DNA from: Chrysochromulina parva
Lineage: Eukaryota; Haptophyta; Prymnesiales; Chrysochromulinaceae
Assembly: GCA_002887195.1 (NCBI GenBank)
Contig: PJAB01001354.1
Location: forward strand, 1 to 15,109
Direction of reading: 5' to 3'
Length of the DNA: 15,109 nt
Program-made: the position numbers and the translations under genes
Shown: positions 1-7,001 of the stretch, piece by piece
How the letters are laid out: every line of letters starts with the position of its first letter
Position numbering within the stretch: the first letter of the stretch is position 1
Notes under the pieces: model-generated
Databases searched by the model: none
Told to the model about the DNA's origin: nothing
What the model saw: only the letters and a program-made list of their open reading frames with translations

Positions 1-1
1 G

Positions 2-337
2 GTGCTCCGGCGAGGGGAGTTCGCGGTGGCACTCTTTAGGATCTGTCGGATGGACTCGGACGCCTCGCCGCCGCTCGCCGCGCGCGTCTCCGCGCTGCTC
101 TCTGCGCCGCTGCTCTCTGCGCCGCTGCTCTCTGCGCCGCTGCTCTCTGCGCTGCTGCTGCTGCTGCGCCAAAGCGCATGTGCATGCTCAGTGTCGGGGG
201 TGATCGCATCCACTTCGATGGATGGCGATGGGGGTATGGATGTCGAGGATGGCGATAGCGATGCGGGCGCCTCGGAGATCGTATGTAGCCCTGGAAGCGG
301 TCGCATGCGAAGCGGCCTCATCTGCCAACATGTATAA
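2..337 (+). CDS. Possible 3' end of a truncated gene, unknown function
   Basis: One frame is open from the window edge to a TAG at 335-337. The 5' end lies outside the window, so the first base shown is not a start. The visible residues begin with a stretch reading like LRRGEFAVALFRICRMDSD, then three LLSAP repeats from a 15-bp tandem repeat, a Leu run, and an acidic Asp/Gly-rich stretch. The opening phrase faintly resembles the helix before an EF-hand-like element, but that is too short to assign. The frame may also be a chance opening in GC-rich DNA. I do not recognise a family. Confidence 0.25.
   Translation: MLRRGEFAVALFRICRMDSDASPPLAARVSALLSAPLLSAPLLSAPLLSALLLLLRQSACACSVSGVIASTSMDGDGGMDVEDGDSDAGASEIVCSPGSGRMRSGLICQHV
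94..170. repeat. 15-bp tandem repeat (x4) followed by a CTG/GCT run
   Basis: Four perfect or near-perfect copies of a 15-bp unit (gctgctctctgcgcc) start at 94, 109, 124 and 139. They run into a (CTG)n tract ending near 170. In the open + frame the unit encodes LLSAP. It is a microsatellite/minisatellite likely to vary in length. Confidence 0.9.
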
Positions 338-970
338 CCGGAGCTTAAACAGGCAGAGAGTCTTGGTCAACCGAGCGGTGCGCCCGTGGAGTGGCTCGTG
401 GCCTCGAGAGAATCGCCGTCGGTCGGAGGTTTATCAGATGATGAGTCCAGGATTATATCCAGATCTTCATTCCAGGAATGATGACGGATGGACGGTTTAT
501 TTTTATCTTTTTAGTTTCAAGAATCGAGAAATCAGATCTGGAAGTTTAGTCGAGGGCAATGGTCGAGGGTAATTGTTCACGTTCACGTTAGTTTGCCATC
601 TCGGCAAGAATGGTCGAGGGTAATTGATAACGTACTTGACGTGGTCGTCCAGTATCAAAGCGATGGTACGGTCTGCATGCACGGTCTGCAAAGTTTGCAG
701 TTTGTTTTCAGTCGCGAGAAAAAACGTGTTCACACGAGTACACAGAGGAGTAAACAAGCAAGAAAGCAAGAGGAGTCAAGCACTCGGAAAAGCCATCCAT
801 AAGTTGCCATAAGTAGGGCGCCACAGCAACGCAACAAGCGTCAAACCGTCACAGACACAACCCGGGCACACTCTGGTTTCGCTGGACCAGGCGCCTGCGG
901 CTGTGCGAGAGGCGCTTGCGAGAGAGGCGCTTGCCTATCTCTCAAGCGTCACACCGATGATCCGATCCGA
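338..970. other. Intergenic region, AT-richer, with short duplications
   Basis: No credible gene is seen in these 633 bases. The stretch is visibly richer in A and T than the flanking genes (especially 480-760), as expected of untranslated or intergenic DNA. It would hold the 3' untranslated region of the minus-strand gene ending at 971. It contains the 18-bp direct repeat at 558-575/609-626, a small hairpin at 593-607, and near 903-935 a doubled gcgagaggcgctt-like motif. Short open frames here have no recognisable content. Confidence 0.6.
558..626. repeat. 18-bp direct repeat, 51 bp apart
   Basis: The 18-mer aatggtcgagggtaattg occurs identically at 558-575 and 609-626. A third, shorter, diverged copy (gtcgagggcaat) lies just upstream at 549-560. 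The segment between the copies holds a doubled gttcac and a small hairpin (TTGCC 593-597, GGCAA 603-607). Confidence 0.9.
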
Positions 971-1765
971 TTACAGGTTGCCAATGGCGGCGACGGCTGC
1001 CGCCTTGGCCTTTTCGGCGCGCTCATTCGCCTTGGCGACGGCCGCTGCCATTTCTTCCATCTGCTGCTCATAGCGCGATTTCGCCTTGGCGGCCGCCTCC
1101 TCCGTCGCCTTGAGCGCGGCCGCCAGCGCCTGCAGCTCCGCCGCCGCCTTGGCCGCCGCCTCTGCGGCCAGCATCTGAGCCAGCCCCTGCTCCTCGGCGG
1201 CCGCCTCGGCGGCCGCCTTGGCCGCCGCCTTGGCCTCCTCCTCCTCCTGCGCGGCCTGCTGCAAGGCGCGGGCCATCGCAGAGGCGGCCTCTTCCTCGGC
1301 GGCGCCCGCCACATCTAGCTTCTCGGAGGCCGCCTGCTCAATCGTGGCTGCCTTGGCCGCCGCTGCCGCCTTCGCCGCCGCAAAGATTTGCTCCGCTGCT
1401 TCCACCTCGGCCTCCATTTCGGCCTTGGCCGCCGCAATCTCTGCCCGTGCAGCGTCCCGTTGCGTGGCCGCAAGCTGCTGCGCTGACAGTGCGTCCGCGT
1501 AGTCACGCCGCCATGCGCCGTCAAGGTAGTGGGCGAGGGCGTCGTCGGCGGCTGCACCCCTCACCTTCTGGCCCTCTCCGAACTCCACGTTCACATTGAC
1601 GTTGAAAACATCGCCTTCGCGGAAGCTGTCGCCTTCAGTGTCCATGACGCTGTGTGGCACCCGAACCAGGGTAACTGCAGGCAAGCGCAGACTGCCGGGC
1701 GCTGTATATAACCTCAGTGCAGCCGTGGCGGGCAGCAGCGCCGCCACGACCAAGGGCATGAGCAT
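971..1765 (-). CDS. Ala-rich coiled-coil protein with signal peptide, unknown function
   Basis: The protein is 264 aa from the ATG at 1765; the frame extends upstream only to a TTG, so this is the first usable ATG. Residues 1-17 (MLMPLVVAALLPATAAL) look like a signal peptide. A short segment with basic and hydroxylated residues follows, so a bipartite plastid transit is possible. From about residue 90 to the end it is a continuous Ala/Glu/Lys-rich helix, very probably a coiled coil. Two details link it to the divergent neighbour at 1923. The C-terminus (ERAEKAKAAAVAAIGNL) nearly equals that protein's end, and a phrase HYLDGAWRRDY near residue 85 resembles the YLDGTWRLVF of its PAP domain. No PAP domain follows here. 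It may be a degenerate or re-purposed paralogue. No enzymatic motif is visible. Confidence 0.75.
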   Translation of the reverse strand: MLMPLVVAALLPATAALRLYTAPGSLRLPAVTLVRVPHSVMDTEGDSFREGDVFNVNVNVEFGEGQKVRGAAADDALAHYLDGAWRRDYADALSAQQLAATQRDAARAEIAAAKAEMEAEVEAAEQIFAAAKAAAAAKAATIEQAASEKLDVAGAAEEEAASAMARALQQAAQEEEEAKAAAKAAAEAAAEEQGLAQMLAAEAAAKAAAELQALAAALKATEEAAAKAKSRYEQQMEEMAAAVAKANERAEKAKAAAVAAIGNL

Positions 1766-1922
1766 CCTGGCGGCGGGGTTTTGCAATCAAGCAAGTTGCA
1801 AGCAGAGGCGATTCTTTGCAGCCCAAATTGCGCGCGACTGAGCAGCTCAAATTTTCGTGTGTAGCGTTCTCCTTTGAGTTGATTGCCCAACGATGACGTA
1901 AGCAATCGGCGAAAGATTCTTC
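1766..1922. promoter_or_regulatory. Shared divergent promoter region
   Basis: Only 157 bp separate the two divergent ATGs (1765 minus, 1923 plus), so both promoters and 5' leaders must lie here. Visible elements are GCAATC/GATTGC at 1783-1788, 1881-1886 and 1902-1907. The last two form an inverted pair around ATGACGTAA (1893-1901), which contains the TGACGT core bound by bZIP factors. No clear TATA box is seen. That both genes are driven from shared elements is an inference from spacing and the shared C-terminal motif. Confidence 0.55.
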
Positions 1923-3464
1923 ATGAAATTCCTACTTGTAGCCCTCTTCGCGACGGCCGGCGCCGGCTCGCTGCTGCCTACCGCGTATCGAACCCATCGT
2001 CGCCACCGCGCGTGCGTGCGCCTGAGCGCCCTCGACGAGTCCATAGCCTCGTCGGCGGCTGATGCGGTGCTGCTCGCAACGATTGGTCTGGACCGTGGCG
2101 TTGCCGCATCACGCGCCGAAGTGGAGCGCGTCGAGAACGCCATCGCCGATTTCGAAGCCGTCGCACCAGCCACATCGCTCAAAGGCGCTGACTTGCTCCA
2201 GTACCTCGACGGCACGTGGCGTCTCGTCTTCTCGAGCAGCCTCGTGGAGCGCAGTAGCGCGACTGCCGAGGATCTCCGCCGCTTCGTGACTACAGTTGTG
2301 GATCTTCCGACGGCCAGGAGCAGTCGCGTGGCGCTGGGCGAGGTCTCTCAGAAGGTCGACGGCCCCATGCTCGAGGAGAGCGTCCGGCTGCGCCTGCGCG
2401 TGCCGTGGCCCCTCCCGGCTGCGCCCGACCTCATGCTCAAGATCGTCAGTCAGCTCGAGACAGGCGTGGCAGGCGGAGAGGTGCGCGCCGTAGTGCAGGA
2501 GGCGAGCCTGCGCGGCGTGCTGACCGGCGAGGTGTCCGCCCAACTGGGCAGCCTCCCCGCGCTCAAGCTGCCCGCGGCCCGCGTACGCTCCGCGCTTGAC
2601 GATGCCCTGCGCCAGCTCGGAGCTGCCGCTGAGGCGATCAGCGCGTTGCCAATCTTGAAAGGTTTGCGCGACATCGAGGCGGGCAGCCAAGCACTCTCGG
2701 TCTCTGCGGCTAGCTCGACCGTGCGCGTCACCCGCTCCGCCCTCGGCGAGGTGCGCGTCTTTGTGCGCACTGCGTCGGCCGACGGAGACGCCAAGGGCAC
2801 CGTCATGGGCGCCGTCGCCGCCCCCGAAGCAGCGGCGCTCGCCGGCAGCACGACGAGCGTCGCCAACCGTACGGACGCGTCTGCCGTCACGGCGGCGCGG
2901 ATGGCGGTGCTCGGGCCGCAGGCGCTCCGGGAGATTGCGCGGGCGCGGCAGGAGGTGGCGGCCGAGGCGGCGGCCGCTCTCGAGACGCTCAAGGCGAAGG
3001 CGGCGGAGGCAGCTGCAAGTGAGAAGGAGGAGCTCACCGAGACGTACGAGCGGCTGCGAGCCGAAGCTGCACAGGTGGCCGAGGCGGAGCTCGACCGGCA
3101 GCGCGAGCTTTTCGAGGCCAAGACGGCCGCCGCCACCGCGGTGGCCGCCGCAGAGCTCGCCGACGCGCTGAGCCAAGCAGAGGAGAGGTTGGCAGCGGCC
3201 AAGGCGGCGGCGGCGGAGGAGAGCGAGACCCTGGCGCGAGAGGCCGCGGAGGCGCTCAAGACGGCGCAGGCGAGGGCGGCGGCCGAGGTGGAGGCCGCGA
3301 AGCTCGCGCTCGAGATGGGGAGGATCAAGGCCGAGGAGGAACTAGCCATGGCGCGCTCTGCCTTCCTCGCAGAGAAGCAAGAGCTTGTCAAGAGCCTCCG
3401 GGAGGCCGAGGAGAGGGCCGAGAAGGCTAAGAAGGCAGCGATCGCGGCCATTGGCAACCTCTGA
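1923..3464 (+). CDS. PAP/fibrillin (plastid-lipid-associated) protein with coiled-coil tail
   Basis: The protein is 513 aa. PAP/fibrillins bind lipids in plastoglobules and thylakoids. Residues 1-15 (MKFLLVALFATAGAG) form a signal peptide, and a basic stretch (TAYRTHRRHRACVR) follows, as in bipartite plastid targeting of secondary-plastid algae. Residues ~38-285 fit the PAP domain. They show YLDGTWRLVFSSS near residue 95, an LGEVSQKVD phrase corresponding to the family's LGQVxQ, and SSTVRVTRSALGEVRVFVR near 265-283 corresponding to the usual C-terminal DLRISRG...FVL strand. Residues ~320-513 are an Ala/Glu/Lys-rich coiled coil absent from ordinary fibrillins, ending in ERAEKAKKAAIAAIGNL, shared with the divergent gene. 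The ATG at 1923 is supported by the signal peptide. The domain call is strong; plastid location is inferred. Confidence 0.85.
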   Translation: MKFLLVALFATAGAGSLLPTAYRTHRRHRACVRLSALDESIASSAADAVLLATIGLDRGVAASRAEVERVENAIADFEAVAPATSLKGADLLQYLDGTWRLVFSSSLVERSSATAEDLRRFVTTVVDLPTARSSRVALGEVSQKVDGPMLEESVRLRLRVPWPLPAAPDLMLKIVSQLETGVAGGEVRAVVQEASLRGVLTGEVSAQLGSLPALKLPAARVRSALDDALRQLGAAAEAISALPILKGLRDIEAGSQALSVSAASSTVRVTRSALGEVRVFVRTASADGDAKGTVMGAVAAPEAAALAGSTTSVANRTDASAVTAARMAVLGPQALREIARARQEVAAEAAAALETLKAKAAEAAASEKEELTETYERLRAEAAQVAEAELDRQRELFEAKTAAATAVAAAELADALSQAEERLAAAKAAAAEESETLAREAAEALKTAQARAAAEVEAAKLALEMGRIKAEEELAMARSAFLAEKQELVKSLREAEERAEKAKKAAIAAIGNL

Positions 3465-3854
3465 GGGAGAAGTTCAGGGAATGGTAGACGTAACATGGGG
3501 GAGGGGCCGGGGCTGGCGGCGCATTTGTTTCGATGTCGATCCGCAAACTATAGGTTCAGATGTTACAACGGTGTACATTAGGTGTACTGGTGTAGCTCGA
3601 CGGTTCTACCGACAAGCGGTCGGGTTGTGCACCGTCCACCTCGTCGCGTCGCGCTCGTGCAGACCTCGCGCGGGACCGGGGCAGCCGGCACGGCCGCCCG
3701 CGCGGGCCGGTCCGCGCGACCTCCGGGCGGGCCCGGCCCCGGGCCACCCCCCGCCCGGTGATTCACCGCTTGTAAGGCTGAGGCCAAGTTCGTGACCGTG
3801 AAATCGTCGGATGTAAAAGTAATGTGAAATGGTAAATGGCGCTATGCCGTAAAA
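3465..3854. other. Convergent intergenic spacer
   Basis: This 390-bp spacer lies between the stop of the PAP gene and the stop of the minus-strand NYN gene, so it holds two converging 3' untranslated regions. No gene is supported. The left part has a doubled ggtgtac-like motif near 3569-3592. The centre (about 3660-3760) is extremely GC-rich and foldable. The right end (3805-3855) is A-rich. No polyadenylation signal can be assigned with confidence. Confidence 0.6.
3699..3758. repeat. Two adjacent strong GC hairpins between convergent genes
   Basis: Hairpin 1 pairs CGCGCGG (3699-3705) with CCGCGCG (3712-3718) across a 6-nt loop. Hairpin 2 pairs CCGGGCGG (3723-3730) with CCGCCCGG (3751-3758), and inside it GGCCCGG (3730-3736) with CCGGGCC (3739-3745). 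All arms are perfect complements. In RNA from either strand these would be very stable. A role at the converging 3' ends is possible but not shown. Confidence 0.75.
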
Positions 3855-5663
3855 TCACGTACCCTGGCCGCGTCCCTTGCCTCGACCCGAACCGCGGCCG
3901 CCACCCTTTCCAGATCCTGCACCGCGGGCCTGGCCCTTGCCGCGAGCATTGGGTGTGTACAGCACGGCGCCGTCAGCGCCCGCGGCTCCTCCGCCTTTGC
4001 CGCCGCTATAGCCTCCCTTGCCTGATGGGCTGCTGCCGCCCTTGCCAGATGGGCTGCTGCCGCCCTTGCCTTTGCCCCTGCCAGGGCTGCCGTCGCCCTT
4101 GCCGCTGCCGCTCCCCTTGCCCCGGCCGCCGCCCCGGCCGCCGGGGCTGCTGCCGGCGCCATAGTTGAGCGTGCCAACGCGATCGCCCACGCGGGTCGGG
4201 TCGAAAAGCCTCACGAGGCACGCGGCGGCGGCGGCGGCGGCGGCTGCATGCGAGGCGCCATCGTTTAGATGTCGAGCGTTAATGTAGAGCTTCCTCTTCG
4301 TCGTCCTCCCGGCTGGCTTGCCGTAGCCGGCGCGTACCGCCGCCGTCGTGAGCGCTTCGAGCCCGGCGCAACTGACGCGCGAGTCGGAAAGATGGATCTG
4401 TTCGAGCTGGGGGCACGTGGGTCCGAGGAGCTTGGCGAGGGCGGTGCACGCAGCGTCGCCGATGGCCGTGTGGTGTAGCCAGAGCTGCTGCAGGCGCGGC
4501 GCGACCACGGCGCCCTGGGGAGTGCCTCCGCGCAGGCACGCGCATAAGCTCTCCGTCTCTGTGTCGCCCCACTCGGCCTCGCGATTCTTGCCCGACAGGT
4601 TGAGGGTCAGAGTGTCGCAACCGCTCGCGACCGCCGCTTCGCATGCAGCGAGCACGGCGCCCACGTCGGCGCGCCCGCTCGCCCCAGCCGCGGGACGCGA
4701 CGCTCCACGCAGGTCGATCACCCCCGGCGCCTGGCCGCCGAGCAGCGGCGCGAGCTCGATGTGCGCCACGTGGGCCGTTTCGTCAATCCACGCGCGGTAC
4801 GATTTTCCGAGTTGATGTGACTCAGCAACGACGGCCACCTGTAGCGAGCGGCCCGAGCCGAGCGCGGCCACGAGCGCCGGCCGAAAGTCGGAGTCGCCCG
4901 CGATGAGCACGAGCGTGTCCGCGACGGGCTGTGCCGCAAAAGCGCCCGCGACGGCGAAGATGCAGCAGGCCACGTCGACGTCCGTCGCGCCTTGCATGCC
5001 ATTCGAGGGCTTGGGCGGAGAGAGCACCAACTCGTACCCCTCGCTGGCAAGCGCGGCGTGGAGCGGATTGGCGCCACCCTCCTTGCTCGAGTCGCATGCG
5101 AACCTCTTGACGATCGTCCCCGTGCCGCCGCATGCAGCCACGAGCGCCTTCTCGAAGGCGCTGATGGACCACGATCCCGAGAGGCTGAAGGCCTTGACAG
5201 CCACCTGCAGGTAGTGCACGTCGACGACCACGGCCATTTGCGCCGGCGGCTCGGGCAGAGGCGACACCGCGAGCACGCTCGACGGCGAGGACGGCTCTGC
5301 CCCGGCAGAGGGTGCGCGGCGAGCAAAGAGCGGCCTTCTGCCGAGGGCGGCAGGCTCCCCACCGCGCTCGAAGTCGTCGATTGCGGCCCGTATCTCCTCC
5401 AAGGCAGCTTCCAGAGCGACCGTACCAGCTGCGACCGTATCGGTGATTATGTCGTAATCGGCGTCGTCGAGGAGGTTGAGCTCGAGAGCCTTGTCGCAGA
5501 GCTCATCGAACTCGGCGGCGAGCGGGTCGTCGTCGTCGTAGTCATTTGCGTCGTCGCCGTTGTAATTGTCCGCATCGTCCTCTTCGTGAAACCCCGCGCC
5601 GTCGAGCGCGGCGTCGGGATCGCACTCCTCGTCCTCCGGCGGCACAACTTCGGCGTCGAGCAT
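3855..5663 (-). CDS. NYN (PIN-like) domain, leucine-rich repeat and GKG-tail protein
   Basis: The protein is 602 aa from the ATG at 5663; upstream the frame has only a TTG. Residues 1-100 are acidic (runs of Asp/Glu). Residues ~143-310 resemble the NYN domain, a PIN-like metal-dependent RNase fold: strand AVVVDVHYL (D148), ATDVDVACCIF (D228, D230), and VLIAGDSDFRPAL (D257, D259), where the acidic residues would bind metal. The Asn usual a few residues after the first Asp is not evident. Residues ~335-445 contain ribonuclease-inhibitor-type leucine-rich repeats (LQQLWLHHTAIGDAACTAL, LEQIHLSDSRVSCAGLEAL). An Ala run follows at ~472-481, then a Gly/Lys/Ser/Arg tail from ~505 (SGKGG, GRGKG units), typical of RNA-binding low-complexity tails. 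Likely role: RNA binding or cleavage. The function is inferred from the fold only. Confidence 0.75.
   Translation of the reverse strand: MLDAEVVPPEDEECDPDAALDGAGFHEEDDADNYNGDDANDYDDDDPLAAEFDELCDKALELNLLDDADYDIITDTVAAGTVALEAALEEIRAAIDDFERGGEPAALGRRPLFARRAPSAGAEPSSPSSVLAVSPLPEPPAQMAVVVDVHYLQVAVKAFSLSGSWSISAFEKALVAACGGTGTIVKRFACDSSKEGGANPLHAALASEGYELVLSPPKPSNGMQGATDVDVACCIFAVAGAFAAQPVADTLVLIAGDSDFRPALVAALGSGRSLQVAVVAESHQLGKSYRAWIDETAHVAHIELAPLLGGQAPGVIDLRGASRPAAGASGRADVGAVLAACEAAVASGCDTLTLNLSGKNREAEWGDTETESLCACLRGGTPQGAVVAPRLQQLWLHHTAIGDAACTALAKLLGPTCPQLEQIHLSDSRVSCAGLEALTTAAVRAGYGKPAGRTTKRKLYINARHLNDGASHAAAAAAAAACLVRLFDPTRVGDRVGTLNYGAGSSPGGRGGGRGKGSGSGKGDGSPGRGKGKGGSSPSGKGGSSPSGKGGYSGGKGGGAAGADGAVLYTPNARGKGQARGAGSGKGGGRGSGRGKGRGQGT
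3870..4150 (-). repeat. Degenerate repeats encoding Gly-Lys-Gly/Ser-rich tail
   Basis: The 3' part of the NYN gene is built of short degenerate repeats. The clearest are two adjacent copies around 4019-4063 of a unit encoding GGSSPSGK. They produce the basic Gly-rich tail, which resembles RGG/GKG RNA-binding or phase-separating tails. Confidence 0.7.
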
Positions 5664-5998
5664 TTTTTCGCGCCGCAAATCGCACGGTGACGGATTTACG
5701 ATATGCGTTTCGTCAGTTTCTATGTGCTGCTGCTGTGAAACACACGACGCGCACACTCTCCGGACCCCCAAGCACGAGGGCCTCTATCGCTATGGACGGA
5801 GGTGTGGCCGACACAACCTGGTTACACAGGCCGTTTGTGCAATGGCCGATCCGCCGTTCAAATCTCCCTTTACGAAAGTAACAGTTTTTCCATGCCCTGA
5901 TCTTTGAAGGGTGGGCCGAAGAAGGTGCAGCGAGGTGAATTTCCAGTGTTGAGATAGTATCTATGTACTCAAGTGTCAAGACACGGATCTTACAGCCC

Positions 5999-6023
5999 GA
6001 CGTCAAGGCCCGATCTTGACGTC
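5999..6023. repeat. Perfect 9-bp inverted repeat with TGACGTC core
   Basis: GACGTCAAG (5999-6007) and CTTGACGTC (6015-6023) are exact reverse complements with a 7-nt spacer. It sits 45 bp past the SpoU stop codon on the minus strand and about 340 bp upstream of the NYN start. It could be a 3' UTR hairpin, or paired bZIP/CRE-like sites. Either role is inference. Confidence 0.8.
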
Positions 6024-6060
6024 TACCAATACAGCCCGGCCAATACAGATCTACCAATAC
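6023..6060. repeat. 14-bp tandem repeat, about 2.7 copies
   Basis: The units ctaccaatacagcc (6023-6036), cggccaatacagat (6037-6050) and ctaccaatac (6051-6060) form a short tandem array. It adjoins the inverted repeat, close to the SpoU stop codon. Confidence 0.85.
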
Positions 6061-6067
6061 TTGTTTT

Positions 6068-6811
6068 TCATGCGATCTTGATGTCCGGCATCGCCTGTGC
6101 CTCCCCCTGCGCCATGTCGTCCTCCGCCTCGGGCTCAGCGTGGCCGTGCAGCTCATCGTGCTCGTCCTGCGCCTCCTCCTCGTCGACTGATGGCCCTCGG
6201 CGGCGCGGCACCACAGAGCCATCGGCGGCAAGCGTCTTCATCTGCTTCAGCCCCATGCCTGAATTGGGAGTCGACGAAGGAGGCGGCCCTTGCACGTACT
6301 TGTAGCCAGCGCGCGCCGACTCGGGAAAGGCTGAATACATTGCAAAGTGGTGCAGAACGACGGCGCAGGCGGCGTTGACGTTGAGCGAGGCCGTGGCATC
6401 TGAGTGCTGGGGGATGTATACAAAGTGGTCGCACGCGGCAAGTTGCGGTGGCGTGAGGCCGTGGCCTTCATTGCCCATCAAAAAGGCAGTCGTGCCGCTG
6501 AACGGATGCGTTTGCACCGGCGCCGCATCTGCGGTGATCTCGACACCACATAGCCTGGCGCCCCGCACGCTGCGCACGTAAGCAACGGCATCCGAAAATC
6601 TGTCGAAGTGGCTGAAGCGCATGTGGCCGCATGTGCCGTGCGAGCCAAACGAATTGAGCTTTTGCGCGCCGACAATGATGATCTCGCAGACTCCCAGCGC
6701 GGCGGCGGTGCGGATGAGCTCGCCAAAGTTCTTCTTCTTCGAGACATTGTGCAGCACGAGGATAGATTGCGGTGTAGTGCCTGACGAGCCGGGCACAGCA
6801 TTGGTCTCCAT
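6068..6811 (-). CDS. SpoU/TrmH-family RNA 2'-O-methyltransferase
   Basis: The protein is 247 aa from the ATG at 6811. SpoU enzymes transfer a methyl group from S-adenosylmethionine to a ribose 2'-OH in rRNA or tRNA, through the knotted SPOUT fold. All three motifs are present: motif 1 LVLHNVSKKKNFGELIRTA (residues ~18-36, with the conserved Asn and Arg34), motif 2 FLMGNEGHGL (~110-119), and motif 3 around VYIPQ and ATASLNVNAACAV (~131-151). The catalytic core ends near residue 165. An acidic tail of about 80 residues follows, rich in Glu/Asp and not part of the family. The frame stays open upstream to an ATG at 7003, which would add 64 residues without domain similarity from AT-rich DNA. I prefer 6811, which starts just ahead of motif 1. 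Target RNA and compartment cannot be told. Confidence 0.88.
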   Translation of the reverse strand: METNAVPGSSGTTPQSILVLHNVSKKKNFGELIRTAAALGVCEIIIVGAQKLNSFGSHGTCGHMRFSHFDRFSDAVAYVRSVRGARLCGVEITADAAPVQTHPFSGTTAFLMGNEGHGLTPPQLAACDHFVYIPQHSDATASLNVNAACAVVLHHFAMYSAFPESARAGYKYVQGPPPSSTPNSGMGLKQMKTLAADGSVVPRRRGPSVDEEEAQDEHDELHGHAEPEAEDDMAQGEAQAMPDIKIA

Positions 6812-7001
6812 TCTTTGTGAAGTCGCGTTCGTCGGGTCGTCCTCACCCTCCGCTTCGGAGCTCGAAACCCCACAAGAACCCTCCGGATTGAGACACGAGC
6901 ACGATGCTACACAGACACGACAGCTCTCACGACTGTGTTCCTTGCGTTTCAGAAAAAAATTCAAAAAAAGCGAACACTTGACGAAGCACACTGACAACCA
7001 C
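6812..7001. promoter_or_regulatory. Divergent promoter between SpoU and glycosyltransferase genes
   Basis: This 190-bp gap lies between the preferred minus-strand ATG (6811) and the plus-strand ATG (7002). It includes an A-rich patch (6950-6970) and serves as the probable promoter and leader for both genes. The CATG at 7001-7004 holds possible ATGs on both strands at once. If the SpoU gene used the one at 7003, the two coding regions would overlap. Confidence 0.5.

Larger units (their letters stand above)
5664..6067. other. Spacer: promoter of NYN gene and 3' region of SpoU gene
   Basis: Both flanking genes run leftward (minus strand). These 404 bp therefore hold the 3' end of the SpoU gene mRNA (right side) and the promoter and leader of the NYN gene (left side). 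A perfect inverted repeat (5999-6023) and a 14-bp tandem repeat (6023-6060) lie just downstream of the SpoU stop. Nothing else, including no tRNA, is supported. Confidence 0.55.

Noticed and set aside
2109..3496. Long open frames on the minus strand opposite the PAP gene
   Set aside because: They are antisense shadows of a GC-rich, Ala-rich coding region. Only the plus frame has a signal peptide and a recognisable domain.
4981..5000. A third copy of the 45-bp element, suggested by cttgcatgcca in the NYN gene
   Set aside because: The match is only 11 bases and does not extend, so chance or coding coincidence is sufficient.
5855..5885. Possible tRNA T-loop (gttcaaatc)
   Set aside because: The flanking bases do not form a T stem, and no acceptor stem can be built on either strand.
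6621..7001. Upstream extension of the glycosyltransferase to an ATG at 6621
   Set aside because: Most of this stretch is antisense to the SpoU catalytic domain and has no domain content. The ATG at 7002 is the first one clear of the preferred SpoU coding region.
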